DNA from: Symbiodinium sp. CCMP2592
Taxonomy: Eukaryota; Sar; Dinophyceae; Suessiales; Symbiodiniaceae
DNA: 64,000 nucleotides
Assembly (NCBI GenBank): GCA_905221615.1
Contig: CAJNDT010003846.1
Location: forward strand, 320,001-384,000
Reading direction: 5' to 3'
Part shown: positions 46,203 through 56,559 of the stretch, piece after piece
Numbering within the stretch: position 1 is the first letter of the stretch
Layout: every line of letters starts with the position of its first letter
The notes under the pieces: generated by a model
Told to the model about the DNA's origin: nothing
Seen by the model: only the letters and a program-made list of their open reading frames with translations
Database searches by the model: none
Position numbers and translations under genes: made by a program

Positions 46203-46345
46203 GGCTTCGGGGTTCAGGGTTTAGGGTTTAGGGCTTCTTTTTTTTTTAAAGCTCCTTTTGCCCAGTCGCCCATCCAGCTCCCGGGGTTTAGGGTTTATGG
46301 TTGGGGTGGTTTAGGGTTTAGGGGGTGGTTTAGGGTTTAATGTTT
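46203..46345. repeat. Interstitial TTTAGGG motifs
   Basis: Short clusters (46209-46231, 46286-46300, 46311-46345) broken by an 8-9 nt T run and GC-rich sequence. Confidence 0.75.
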
Positions 46346-46387
46346 AGGGCTTCGAGCTCGGGGCTGAATCAAGCTATGGTTGAAGAT

Positions 46388-46490
46388 GGGTGGTTGTCGA
46401 AATTAGGGCCTTTTTTTGGGGTCCCTAGTATAATACGGCACCTAATATTTAGGGTACCCAAAAAGGGGCCATAGTTTTGACAACCACCCA
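46388..46490. repeat. Short TIR element family B
   Basis: GGGTGGTTGTCGAAATTAGG at the left and TTTTGACAACCACCC at the right; contains TATAATACGGCACCTAATAT. Confidence 0.85.
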
Positions 46491-46664
46491 TATGCTTTCT
46501 GTCCGGAGTTGAAGGGTTTGGGTGAAGGATTAGGGAGCGAGGCGTTAAGAGTTTGGAGCTCAGGATGTCGGGTCGGTATACAGAGAGCAAAAGCACGCCC
46601 GGAGCCCTAAGCTTAAACTCCAGGGTGTCGAACTTCTCCTTCAACTCTGAAGGATCCTTCATTC

Positions 46665-46796
46665 CAAGGGTAAAAGGAGGGACCCTTAATAAGGACCCCT
46701 AGGTATATACCCTTAATATAGCTATCATATACCCATTATATAACCCATTATAGGGTAGGGGTCCCCATTAAGGGTCCCTCCTTTTCCCCTGAAGTT
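46665..46796. repeat. Palindromic element family J
   Basis: AAAAGGAGGGACCCTTAATA is mirrored by TTAAGGGTCCCTCCTTTT; the inner part has TATATACCC and GGGTAGGGG blocks. Only copy in the window. Confidence 0.8.
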
Positions 46797-47084
46797 TTTA
46801 TATTGTCTATGTAAATGAGGGCCCGAACTGCTATCCTAGAGCTATCCCAAAGGCAATTGCCCTGCAACTGCTCTGTAAGCACAATGTGCCCAACCCTAAA
46901 CCATAAACCCTAAATCCTACCCCCTACCCCTAAACCCTAAGCTCTTACTCTGCTTTATAATGTGCCCGGAGTAAGCTTGCGGTTTATGCGTTCGGCTGGG
47001 CTCGTCCCTCAACCCGAAGCTGACTCCCGAATCTCCCCAACTCCAACCAAGTAAATTGCCGCACCTCCGTGCTACATACGGTAT

Positions 47085-47330
47085 GGGTAGACATATATAG
47101 ATATGTGTCCATATGTAGGTACGTACATACGTACGCGCACGTAGGTAGGTAGGTGGGTGAGTAGGTGGGTAGGTAGGTAGGTAGGTAGGTGTGCAGGTGT
47201 ATGTGTATGCGTGTAAATATACAAGTATGTATGTGTATATATATATGCACATTTACACACACACACATACATACCTACCAACTAACCTACATACCTACAT
47301 ACACATGTTGTTTTCACGTGTGTACAAGGT
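47085..47330. repeat. GTAG/ATAC microsatellite cluster
   Basis: TAGG tetramers (47145-47190), then GTATATAC-rich and CATACCTAC units. Confidence 0.85.
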
Positions 47331-47573
47331 CTGTACATATTCATAACCGAAAGGCCTCCTACCAAAAACCTTGCCGCACACTAAAACCTCAAGCCCCTTC
47401 TACCAAAGCTAATGGCACCCTTGAACCCTAAACCCTAAACCCCAAAAAGCGCCCAAAGCTTATACAAAACTCGGGAGTCCTGAAACTCAATACCCAAGCA
47501 CCCTCAGACCCTAAACACCCCACAATGCTGAACTTCCGAAACGCCCCAACCCCCAAGAGCTCCCAGAGTGCTC

Positions 47574-47644
47574 CTGGTCAGATGCTCCATGCTCTTCGCG
47601 GGGTCCGCGCGGTTGAGGGCCTGACTAAAGTTGGTGTACAGCAC
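47574..47644 (-). CDS. CRAL-TRIO gene, exon with VLYTNFSQALNR
   Basis: 71 nt after acceptor GCCCGCCAG; reads VLYTNFSQALNRADPAKSME then HLT and two bases. A GA donor (CCAG/GAGCAC) leaves AG, completed by the G that starts the exon at 46180. VxYxxFSxAxNR...EH is the segment following GRPV in this protein family. Confidence 0.75.
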
Positions 47645-47689
47645 CTGGCGGGCTCGCTGCTGGACGATTTTTTCTTGTCAGGGCTTGGA

Positions 47690-47765
47690 GGTTGCAAAAG
47701 GGTTTTGGGGCCCATTGTACTGTAAGTATTATAAGGGACCTATTTATTTAGGCACCTAAAGTAGG
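47690..47765. repeat. Family C element remnant
   Basis: GGGTTTTGGGGCCCATTGTA and AAGTATTATAAGGGACC match the middle of family C. Confidence 0.5.
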
Positions 47766-48099
47766 GTTCAGCGCAAGGTCTAAACGCTGAACGGCTTGGA
47801 TTCAAAGGTTTGGCGGGTGTGAGGTTCTCATGATTTGATTGGGTCCTGAACCCGATACTCCAAAACCCAACGAACCCAGAAACACCCCTGTTTGGTTTTG
47901 GGGTGTACGGCTTAGGGCTTCGGGCTTACAGTTTGGGGTGTATAAGCTTGAGGCGTGTTAAATAATAAACTGCGGCACGCCATAAGAACCCATAAGACAC
48001 CATAAGAACTCTACAAGAACCGATAACGAGCCCTGCGCCACACACCCCAAACTCTGAACCCTACAAGCCTAAACCGCAAAACGAAACAACGAACTTCCC

Positions 48100-48330
48100 C
48101 TCACAAAAACCCTAAACCCCCAAACGAAATTACCGCCCAAGCCTCTAAGAACATTTCCCGAAACCCTAAAACCTACACCCTAAACCCTAGACCCTACACC
48201 CCAAACCCCAAACCCTAAACCCTATAAACCCTATAAACCCTACGCCCTAAAAGCCTGAACCCTATAAACCCTAAACCCCAAACCCTAAACCCCATAAACC
48301 CTAAGCCCTAAAGCCTAAACCCCGGGCATG
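48100..48330. repeat. Interstitial CCCTAAA tract
   Basis: Mixed CCCTAAA, CCCTATAAA and CCCCAAA units. It ends just after (minus sense) the 27-nt exon at 48345. Confidence 0.88.
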
Positions 48331-48344
48331 GTGAGCCAAGGCTC

Positions 48345-48371
48345 TGGGCGACCGCTGGCATCGGTACCCAC
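48345..48371 (-). CDS. CRAL-TRIO gene, 27-nt microexon
   Basis: After acceptor AGCCCTAG comes VGTDASGRP (nine codons, phase 0), then a GA-type donor (CGCCCA/GAGCC). It supplies exactly the VGxDxxGRP block missing between HNMR in the exon at 49262 and VLYTNF in the exon at 47574. Without that fit it would not be noticed. Confidence 0.6.
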
Positions 48372-48604
48372 CTAGGGCTTGAAGCTGTCGAAGACGTCTC
48401 TTTCCGGCTCAGGATAAGGGGATTAGGGCTTAGGATTTTAGGGGTTTAGGGGATTAGGGTTTAGGATTTAAGGGTTAAGGGCTTTAGGGGTTAGGAGTTT
48501 ATGGTGTTGTGGTTTAGGGTTTGGGGAACCGAAACCACAACGGAAAATCCTGACCTCAAGCCCTGCAAGGCAAACCTTGGCATGAGGGACAGAGTTCAGA
48601 GTCT

Positions 48605-48771
48605 AACGGTTGATAATATAAATCCTGCATTACCCATAGTAAGGAATATACCATAGTTCCGACAGTTCAGGTATAAATCCTGCATTACCCATAGTAAGGA
48701 ACATGAATATACCATAGTTCCCACAGTTTAGGGTCCTTGAGGTAATGCAGGATTTGTATATTCAACAGAAT
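48605..48771. repeat. Short TIR element family F with internal duplication
   Basis: TTGATAATATAAATCCTGCA at the left, and the left half TATAAATCCTGCATTACCCA occurs again at about 48672. The right end TGCAGGATTTGTATATTCAA is single. Confidence 0.85.
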
Positions 48772-49156
48772 CAGGAACCACACAAAGGCTTGATAAGCTT
48801 CTATTAGGGCCATTGTTGGGCATAGTAAGAAAGTACTTGCAGTTGAATGGCGTGTGGTGAGTTGACAAACATTGCAACAAAAATCTCGCGAAAGGTGTTT
48901 AGACACTAGTTGGAAAACCCTATAACACCCTGCATGCATCACAACCTGTAGCTTCTAGATGTGTGTGCAAGCTCCATAGCTACCACACAACCTCACCTGC
49001 GAAGACCCTGTACGTCGTCAGTCCACAGCTCACAAGAACCCGAATTCACAATACCGATGGAACCCCCGAATGCAGAGACTATGACACCTGATTCCCCCAA
49101 ACCTCCAAGTCTAACACCTCACTACCCAACCCCGAGACGCACCAAAATGATCCATC

Positions 49157-49257
49157 TGGGTCGTTGTCAAAATTCGGGCCCCTTTCTGGGTACATTAAAA
49201 AAAAATATGGTGCCGTATTATATTATATTAGGGACCCAAAAGGGACCACAACCATCC
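49157..49257. repeat. Short TIR element family B
   Basis: TGGGTCGTTGTCAAAATTCG at the left; the right end is degraded (GGACCACAACCATCC). It abuts the 3' side of the next exon. Confidence 0.7.
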
Positions 49258-49269
49258 ATCTGAGGCCCT

Positions 49270-49351
49270 GGCCACACGCATGTTGTGGCTGTGAGGCGAC
49301 TGGGCACAGGCCGAGCACTCGACCTCAGCAGGGCGCGTCTGCTGCCGCCAC
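49270..49351 (-). CDS. CRAL-TRIO gene, exon joining the N-terminal helices to the lipid-binding fold
   Basis: After acceptor TTCGCCCAG the exon reads WRQQTRPAEVECSACAQSPH then SHNMR. With the AA left by the upstream exon the junction gives TLK-WRQQTRPAE, matching the TLxWRxxxxPEEI pattern between CRAL-TRIO-N and the main domain. The following CxxC and SHNMR (compare HxMRxxGxDxxGRPV) fit. The donor is a GT after CGT, so the exon probably ends close to 49272. Confidence 0.75.
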
Positions 49352-49404
49352 CTGGGCGAAAAAGGGGGGGTTAGGGTTTAGGGGTTCAGGGGATTGGGAT
49401 ACTA

Positions 49405-49482
49405 TAGGGGCCTTAATAATTTGAAGAGGACTTGGGGCTACCTTAGACTATAATCATAATAAGGAACCCTCCTACCTTATCG
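49405..49482. repeat. Family C element, partial
   Basis: TAGGGGCCTTAATAATTTGA at the left; the right end is missing. Confidence 0.65.
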
Positions 49483-49555
49483 TGAAAACCCTACGCCAGA
49501 CCCTACAGTTTCGAGTTTAGGGCCGAACGGGTGCCTAAACCTTGGAACCGCGAAT

Positions 49556-49661
49556 TGGGAGTTTCCGAAAAATTGGGGACCCTAAATATGGTATCCTAAA
49601 TAGTAGGATCCTTATTATAAGGGCCCCAAAATAAGGTACCCCTAATTTTCGGAAACGCCCA
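49556..49661. repeat. Short TIR element family A
   Basis: Full 106-bp copy: TGGGAGTTTCCGAAAAATTG at the left and TTTTCGGAAACGCCCA at the right. It ends 27 bp from the donor of the next exon. Confidence 0.88.
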
Positions 49662-49688
49662 ATTCGTCAACTGGTTCTTCTTGGCGAC

Positions 49689-49813
49689 TTCAGCGTGGCG
49701 GCCAGCGCACCGGCAGCACTTTGAACATCGCCGTTGCAAGCCCGTAGATAGCCTTTGGGCTTTAAGGCGGGTGGTTGTTCACCCAGCCATTGAGGCACTC
49801 CGATATCCCCCAG
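49689..49813 (-). CDS. CRAL-TRIO gene, N-terminal helical domain exon
   Basis: Reads VPQWLGEQPPALKPKGYLRA then CNGDVQSAAGALAATL and ends with AA before a GT donor (GCTGAA/GTCGCC). LxxYLRAxNGDVxxAAxxLxxTLxW is the CRAL-TRIO-N signature. Sec14-like proteins bind and exchange phospholipids or other hydrophobic ligands at membranes; the ligand here is unknown. The 5' border is uncertain and earlier exons are not secure. The whole gene would span about 39-50 kb or more. Confidence 0.75.
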
Positions 49814-49907
49814 GTCAGGGTAGGCTCCCTTGTTATGGATCCCTACTTAGAAGTCAATGGGTCTGGGAGTCTCCGGGTCCCTTGAGATACACCTCCTTGG
49901 GTTTTGG

Positions 49908-49945
49908 GTTTTGGGTTTAGGGTTTAGGGTTTAGGGTTTAGGGTC
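49908..49945. repeat. Short TTTAGGG tract
   Basis: Five units. Confidence 0.85.
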
Positions 49946-50299
49946 CTTGGATCTAAGCATAACTATGTATTTAGCTACGGGTCCTCACTTCGAGTTAGCC
50001 CTAGCAGCACCAGAACTACGGCCCTTCGGGATTCAGAAGTGAGGCTCCTGGGGTCCTTGACCCGGAAAGTAGTCATTCACCCAAAGAGATTCCTTGGGGC
50101 ACAGGGGGTATGGGTATGGCATGACGGCACAGGAATCTGATATGATCTGATGTATCCCGGACCAAGGTTCTCAAACCACTTCTGTGAAGCGAGCTTCGGT
50201 CCTTTCTGTGGTGGCCGCCGATTGTCGTAAAACCCGGCTTACACGTTGGTCAATTAGTTGCAGGCAGGTGTAGTAAATGGCTGCACATGCTAGACTCTT

Positions 50300-50450
50300 T
50301 CCGAGACTGGCAAAGACTGGCACATCTCAACTTCAACGTAAGGTTCATAGCTCAGTCGTATTAACCATGGCCATCGTTCACGATCGTCCTCGAAGACCTT
50401 TCGCAAGCCATCGCAAAACTCTGGACATGCAGCCCTGTACATCCTAAAAC
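50300..50450 (-). CDS. Possible exon, unknown product
   Basis: Minus strand reads AACPEFCDGLRKVFEDDRER then WPWLIRLSYEPYVEVEM. It is protein-like and in the expected direction, but not matched to a family. Confidence 0.25.
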
Positions 50451-50666
50451 GCACATCAGATCTGAAACCGTACACCCGAAATCCCGAAACCCCAATCCCC
50501 AAATCCTGAAGCCCATACCCACACCCGCACACCCAAGAAGCAACAGAAGCCATGGCCAGAAGCCGAAACCTCTTCAAAGTCTCTCCGAAGTCAAGGGTCG
50601 TTTCACGCACGCATCGTCCACAAAAGCTGCGCAGGAGTCCTGCTCAAGCCATGCTAGTCTTCTTCG

Positions 50667-50677
50667 GTGCTCTCTCG

Positions 50678-50742
<65 letters not shown>
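50667..50742. repeat. (CT)n microsatellite
   Basis: About 35 CT units with two small breaks. Confidence 0.95.
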
Positions 50743-50746
<4 letters not shown>

Positions 50747-51052
50747 CTGCGCCTAACGTTGCAGTGAGGAAGAAAAACTTGATGCTGCAAATTGAGTGAC
50801 TACTCTTTTATGACGGTCTTTATGAACCTGCTTCGCGCATTGGCATGCACATGTCCCTGAATGGCTGCACTGCACTCCATCAAACATGACACACTTTCCA
50901 CTTCCACTACCTCAGACACAGCTGAATTCCCATATCGATTGCCATCCGGTTAGGCTGATTCGTAACATTGCTGCAAGCATTCTTCATATTCGTCGTCGTC
51001 CTCATCCTCCTCCTGCTGGTGCTGCACAGTACCAGAAAAGTGAACCCCAGAT

Positions 51053-51226
51053 CGCTGGAACATGGATTTAGGATGATTAGTGCCGGGATCTCCTATACTT
51101 TACCTTAAGGGAATGAGGAGAATCCCTAGGGATCTAAGGACTCATATATTAAGGCTTTTCAGCCCAAAGACCATACTATATAAGGCTTTTGGGCTATTTT
51201 GATCCCTATAGGGAATGATGTTTCAA
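51053..51226. repeat. Nested short elements: family I inside family H
   Basis: The outer ends (GGAACATGGATTTAGG, TTTCAACTTTCTGG) match the intact family H copy at 56392-56476. The inner CTAAGGACTCATATATTAAG to AAGGCTTTTGGGCTATTTTG matches family I at 32770. Confidence 0.65.
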
Positions 51227-51289
51227 CTTTCTGGCTACTGTACAATAACTCAAGGCTGGTGTGTTCCTATGATTCGTGCTATCCATGTT

Positions 51290-51330
51290 AGGGTTTAGGG
51301 TTTAGGCTTTAGGGTTTAGGGTTTAGGGCA
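51290..51330. repeat. Short TTTAGGG tract
   Basis: About five units. Confidence 0.85.
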
Positions 51331-51653
51331 GCAGTTGCGCAGCGGTTGTTGAAAACGATACTGCTGTTGGCAGTAGTATACTACCATTCTGTAAGATCGG
51401 GCCTTGATCATGAGAACCGGGGATATTTGTGCATGGACTTTACAGCACTTTCACGACTCAATCGCCCAGGCCCAGAAAGGATTTTGGGAGTTTAAGGCTT
51501 CTGGGACAGAGCAACTGGATTCTTGTTGGATTCTTGTTATTAACTAAGTTACCATGATAAGGAAAGACATATGATTGACTATAGTGACTATAGATCCCAA
51601 GTATGGTACCTTAAGCTAATTCCTAAACAACAACCCAGATAGTCTCGAGCAAC

Positions 51654-51744
51654 CTCCACCAAGGCTCCAAAGGCCCCGATGCTGCGCCTCTACTGACCCC
51701 AGCTGCGCACGCACCCGGCGAACGGCCAGGTCCGTAGCAGACAT
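51654..51744 (-). CDS. Possible first coding exon of the CRAL-TRIO gene
   Basis: Starts with ATG: MSATDLAVRRVRAQLGSVEA then QHRGLWSLGG, followed by a GT donor (TGGAG/GTTGC). The strand is right, but the gap to the exon at 49813 is not bridged, so it may belong to another gene. Confidence 0.3.
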
Positions 51745-52288
51745 GGCTGAAGGCTTCTGGTGAAGGGCGTGCTCTGGTGAGCTAAGCTCCGGGGTTCGCA
51801 ACCAGGCTGGCCGCGGGTACACCGAGTTGTCCAGGACTGGTGATTTTTCAGACTTTCTCTGCGTGCTTTAAGGTCTTCAGTCAAGCAGGCCTTAAAGCTT
51901 TCATGCCAGGTAGGCCCAAACCCAACAGCGTAAACCCTAAGTAGTCGACCCCATGTGGACCGTGGGTCTAAAGATCGGCTTCAAGCCAGGATGGCTGCAC
52001 ACACATGCACGGCTTCCACATATTCGGCTGGGGGCTCAAAGCTGAGCTCGAGGGGGAGTGAGCCAGGCAGTGGCCTGAATGCAAAAGCCTAGTTCGGAAG
52101 TGCCAAACCTCTAAGTCCTACTCCCTACGTGTAGCCCAAAAGGCCAAACCTTTTCGCGGCCCTTCGCTCTTAGACTCGCTCCGTCGGAGAGCGGACGAGT
52201 GCTTTCAAAATCTGAATTCGAGGTTCCAAGCCCTACATACCTTTAGGTGTGTACACATACATATACATGTACCTGTATTCACATTGTT

Positions 52289-52291
52289 CTG

Positions 52292-52377
<86 letters not shown>

Positions 52378-52560
52378 ACATATGTATATACATATGTGCA
52401 TATATATATATATATATATACACACATAAACATAGATATCACTGTGAATATACATGCTTACACATATATATATATATATACACATGCAAACATATCTATA
52501 TCTATATCTGTATATATATATGTATATATATATACACATGTATGTACAGATATACATATG
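52289..52560. repeat. (CT)n followed by TA/CATA microsatellites
   Basis: About 40 CT units (52291-52377), then alternating TATATA and ACATATGTATA-like units to about 52560. Confidence 0.95.
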
Positions 52561-53052
52561 CGTGTGTTAGAAACATGAGTGCAAGTAAGAATATACATGA
52601 CATTACAGATGTACGGGTACAAAGAGACAGAAAAGCATCGGTTTGCGTTTGTGTGTGGATGGGAGGGGAGGGGGGATGCATTGGTGCATACGCCGCATTA
52701 CATTTCTTGACATTACATTGCTTGTATGAAAAGCATGTCATCACACCTTGGATTGCATTGCATTACAGCATACATACAACTATGTGCATATGACACACCT
52801 GCTGGTATGAATGTATTGCCACATAAGCCTTTGGTCGGTTCGTTGTACAGGTATACGTATGCGAATACATGTACGCACCGTGCCTAAAAACACACACCAC
52901 ATGCACGTACACATAGTCGCAAACATACACATACACATGCATACATTCATACATGCATACATACATACGAACGCAAAACGTTAGATGCATGCAAGCGTGT
53001 GTATACATATGCTGCATATTGTTGAACGCGCGCACAAACACTCAGACACTCT
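52561..53052. other. Region without a recognisable gene
   Basis: CATACA-rich DNA at 52910-52970, otherwise unremarkable. Confidence 0.4.
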
Positions 53053-53180
53053 GTTTCGTCGAGCAGATCTTGGATGATGCCAGGGTCTCCCTTGGAAAAT
53101 GTCGTCGCTGCCCGGGGAAGCTGAGACCAAGGGAACGGCTGCAAGCCTTCCCTCGAGCTTACCAGCCTATGCACCACAAA
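53053..53180 (-). CDS. Possible exon, unknown product
   Basis: Minus strand reads LVSSREGLQPFPWSQLPRAA then TTFSKGDPGIIQDLLDETE. It is open, protein-like and adjacent to a family A remnant, but no family was recognised. Confidence 0.28.
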
Positions 53181-53200
53181 GTCTGTAGCCTCAACCCCGA

Positions 53201-53283
53201 AACTAGGGGACAGTAATATGGTACCCTCAATAGTAGGATCCTTATTATAAGGACCCTTAAATGAGGTACCCCTAAATTTCAAA
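53201..53283. repeat. Family A element, ends degraded
   Basis: Core ACAGTAATATGGTACCCTCA and TAGTAGGATCCTTATTATAA retained. Confidence 0.65.
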
Positions 53284-53434
53284 ATTACAAAAGCCACGAT
53301 GTGCTTGATGTTTCTGTCCAGGAGGGGTCTGCTCAAAGCGTTTCTGACCCTTTTTTTGAGAGCCCTTTGTGAATCAAACGCCGATCGCATTTTGCCGGGT
53401 TAGGCTGTGGCAGATCTACTGCTTCTACTCCGTT

Positions 53435-53515
53435 TCGGGTTTGGGGGTTTAGGGGTTTAGGGTTTGGGGATTAGGGGTTTAGGGTTTAGGGTTTGCGGGT
53501 TTAGGGTTTAGGGGA
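53435..53515. repeat. Interstitial TTTAGGG tract
   Basis: TTTAGGG/GTTTGGGG units, about ten. Confidence 0.88.
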
Positions 53516-53551
53516 AGTTCTACTCAAAGTGCCTCACAAGGCTGCATGATG

Positions 53552-53656
53552 TGGAAGTTTCCGAAAGAAGGGGGCCCTAATATAGTACCCTAAACAGTAG
53601 GATCCTTATTACAAGGACCCCAAAACAAGGTAACCCCTAATTTTCGGAAACTCCCA
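53552..53656. repeat. Short TIR element family A
   Basis: GGAAGTTTCCGAAAGAAGGG at the left and TTTTCGGAAACTCCCA at the right. Confidence 0.87.
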
Positions 53657-53938
53657 TGTGAGGGGTTTTAGGCTTCGGATTCGGGCCGCCCCTGCGATGC
53701 ATAGCTGTCCGTGGTGGGATTCCTCGTTAGGGGCGCAGCCCCAAAACCTAAACCCTATGGATCCCATTAAGGAACCCTGTAGATCCTTTTAGGAGCCCTT
53801 TAAGGAACCCTGTAGATCCCTTTAAGGACAAAAGCCGAAACCCTAGGAAGGCGGACCGCTCCTGGCAGGACAAAGAAGGAGATCCCGGCTGCCTGTACAA
53901 CCACTCAACGCCTCAAAATTCATTCTAGAAATTCCACA

Positions 53939-54048
53939 CTTGGAGGATCATGGGACTTAGTAACTAGGGTTATAAATAAGGTAACTATACTTATAACTCC
54001 AATTAGGGTACTTATAACCTTAGTTACTAAGTCCCATGATCCTCCAAG
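53939..54048. repeat. Palindromic element family G
   Basis: CTTGGAGGATCATGGGACTT is exactly mirrored by AAGTCCCATGATCCTCCAAG; inner GGTTATAA/TTATAACC. Compare 38509. Confidence 0.9.
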
Positions 54049-54159
54049 CAGGGTCTAGGGCTTTTAGTTAAGGACCCCTTTTTTGCATGTGCACGAGGTT
54101 CAGGGTCTAGGGTTTAGGGCTTATCGTTTAGGGTTTATCGTTTGTGGTTTGGGGTACAG

Positions 54160-54380
54160 TTCAGGACGAGTCCGCGGCTGGGGGATTGCGGCGTCTCTGC
54201 CGCTGGGGTCTTTCGCTCCATCAAGAGGACCCTTAGGGGGTCCTTATTAGGTCCTTATTATGGGCATTAAGGCCCCCTACCCGCCCTCCCCCTACCTTTG
54301 TAGGAGTCCTTATGACTCCATCTGCGCGACTCGCGGAGTGCCCGCCACTCCCGCAAGGCGATGCGACGTCCAGACAAAGT
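54160..54380 (-). CDS. Two possible small exons, unknown product
   Basis: Minus strand: RRIALREWRALRESRRWSHK (about 54305-54370, after CAG-like TCTGGACG) and MERKTPAAETPQSPSRGLVL (54166-54222). Both are short GC-rich islands flanked by TTTAGGG-type intron sequence. Low support. Confidence 0.22.
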
Positions 54381-54419
54381 GAAGGAACCTCCGAGTGGTT
54401 CGGGGGTTCTAGGGGTTAT

Positions 54420-54510
54420 AGGGTTTGTAGGGCTTCTAGGGCTTCTAGGGTTTATAGGATTTAGGTTTTTTTCGGATTTAAGGTTTAGGGTTTGGGGTTT
54501 AGGGTTCATT
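54420..54510. repeat. Degenerate TTTAGGG tract
   Basis: GGGCTTCTAGGGTTTATAGG-type decayed units. Confidence 0.65.
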
Positions 54511-55288
54511 TGGCTTTACTTCAAGTCCAAATGGGGCCCACAAGATATCTCATTTGGTGCTGCGTGCTGTTCACAAGGTCAGGGAAAGGCTTATGGCGCT
54601 TATGGAGTCTCATTGAGATTCTGCCAAGGCTTTTGGGTTATGAGTCAGGGTTTGGGATTCAGGGGCATATCGGCCGAAGGTTTGAGGCTCTATTCCTTGG
54701 GGAACAAGTTGGAGTTTGAGCTTCTAGCCTCAGGGCGTTGTGCCTGAAGCCCTAGACCCCAAAACAAAAACCCTAAAGCTAGTCAGTAGAAATATGCCGT
54801 GGATACAAGTTCGCCACGGCTAGCTGCGACATGCCCCCGCAAGTGAAGAGGAACTCTGTACACCTCGACATATCCACGCATAAGCCTGCCCCAAGACATG
54901 GGCCCATGATACTTATTCCGTATTGCTGTTTGGGGTACCACATAGGGTCCATGAACCCCTGCATCCTGAACGGATCCAGCGGAGCCTGCCGCAGCAAGCA
55001 CAAGCTCCAGCCCAACCATCAGAGCCCAGAAGCTGGAGCAGCGTGATGGATCTGCCCATGCTCAGCTTGCAAAGTCATCCTGCGCGTTTTGGTCCTCTGC
55101 AGAAGGAGCTGGGCGGGACCACAGTCGATGTCGTGGATGAGGGACGCGGCAACGCCAGCGGACGATTGTCGCTGGTGGCATCCTACCCGGCAGAACCTGA
55201 TGTGACGGGACGGGTCGTTGTCGCGGTACTGGCCGATGAAAACGTTGCCGTCGTCCCTTGTTCTCCAAGCAGCGCTGCCGGAGCCTTC

Positions 55289-55770
55289 CTAGCTCGGCGG
55301 TTGCAGGGAACGGACCTTCTCCAACTCGCCAAAGAAAAGCAGGGAATACTGCCACTTGGACCCCTGCTCGCAGGCGTTGATGGCCAAGTTGTAGAGAGCG
55401 GCATCAGGCTCCCAACGCTGGAGATTCACATCCTGAAGCAGTTCAAGGACATGCTGCCAGCGCCCTCGCTTCTCGCAGGCGGAGGCAGCGGCAGAGCAGC
55501 AGATCAGGTTCCCGGAAACCTTCCTGGAGCCCATCTCTCGCAAATGTTGGAGGGCCTCTTCCCAGAGCCCACCCATGCCGCAGGCATTGATGGCGGCTGT
55601 GTAAGAAACGACGCCCCGCTGCAGAGACTGGCCTTCCATGGACGCAAAAACCTCCAGGGTGCTTTGCCACTTTCCGCCATTCGTGCAAGCAGCCATCGCT
55701 GTGGTACAAGTCTTGGCATCCAAGGCCAGGCGCGCCTTCTCCTTGAATCGGGACTTAAGTATCTCCATCT
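55289..55770 (-). CDS. PPR protein, long 3' exon with four motifs
   Basis: The minus strand carries four consecutive PPR units: DAKTCTTAMAACTNGGKW, VVSYTAAINACGMGGLWEEA, NLICCSAAASACEKRGRWQH and AALYNLAINACEQGSKWQYS, ending LEKVRSLQPPS and TAG. The NA-ACxxGxxWxxAL pattern is the dinoflagellate style. PPR proteins bind single-stranded RNA, usually in plastids or mitochondria, and act in processing, editing or stability. No intron interrupts these four units, unlike the rest of the gene. The upstream border is uncertain (ATG at 55801 is possible but lies next to a TA microsatellite). The stop may be bypassed by a GT donor just before it. Confidence 0.85.
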
Positions 55771-55802
55771 CTTCAAGATAGTGGTATACGAAGTACACCA
55801 TC

Positions 55803-55831
55803 TACATATATATATATATACACACACACTC

Positions 55832-55880
<49 letters not shown>

Positions 55881-55960
55881 GTGTATATATGTATCTTAGA
55901 GTTTATATGCTTGTACCCATATAGGTATTACATATATACATATATATATATATGTACTAT
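55803..55960. repeat. TA/CA/GTAT microsatellite in PPR intron
   Basis: TATATATA, CACACA and GTATGT blocks immediately 5' of the last PPR exon. Confidence 0.93.
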
Positions 55961-56045
55961 AGCTATGTTTGTTTAGATGAAGTTGGCACACAACAGACCA
56001 CACCAAACAACCCGGCTCCGTTGCATTAAACCGGCGAAGGAGATC

Positions 56046-56092
56046 CCAAAACCCTAAACCCTAAACCCTAAACCCTAAACCCTAAAACTTCC
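56046..56092. repeat. CCCTAAA tract
   Basis: Six perfect CCCTAAA units inside the PPR intron. Confidence 0.93.
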
Positions 56093-56391
56093 GGTTCCAG
56101 CCGAGGTGCCAGGTTCCAGAAAAGGCCGAGGGCGTGAGACCACTGCCCACCCTTCCTTGATCAAGCAGGAATTCGCTTTCAGGCTGTTCAGGGTTCGGGG
56201 CTTAGGAGTTTAGGAGTTTAGGAGTTTAGGGTTTGGGGTTTGAGGTTGAAGATTTAAGTTTAGACTTCATGATTTGGGGCTTCAGGTGGAGGGTGCAGGT
56301 TTGAGGGCTCTGAACCCCAAGTAGAAACCAAAGCCGTGCAGTACAAGCCCACCGGACCCCAGGCCAACTCCACAAGACCCTAAAGGGAACT

Positions 56392-56476
56392 CCAGAAAGT
56401 TGGAATATGGTTTCAGGGTAGGATACCTTATAATTTACCATAAAGGGTTTAGGATAATCATATTCCAACTTTCTGG
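56392..56476. repeat. Short TIR element family H
   Basis: CAGAAAGTTGGAATATG at the left and CATATTCCAACTTTCTG at the right are exact inverted repeats. Confidence 0.92.
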
Positions 56477-56559
56477 CTTTTACTTTAGACCCATGTCAAA
56501 ACAAAAACCCTGAGCTTCAAGTATGTTCCGAGGCCCTTAACCCCAAGAGACCTCAACCC

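Noticed and set aside
54923..55924. 333-codon plus frame
   Set aside because: It is the antisense shadow of the PPR exon and runs into a TA microsatellite. The minus strand has the recognisable motifs.
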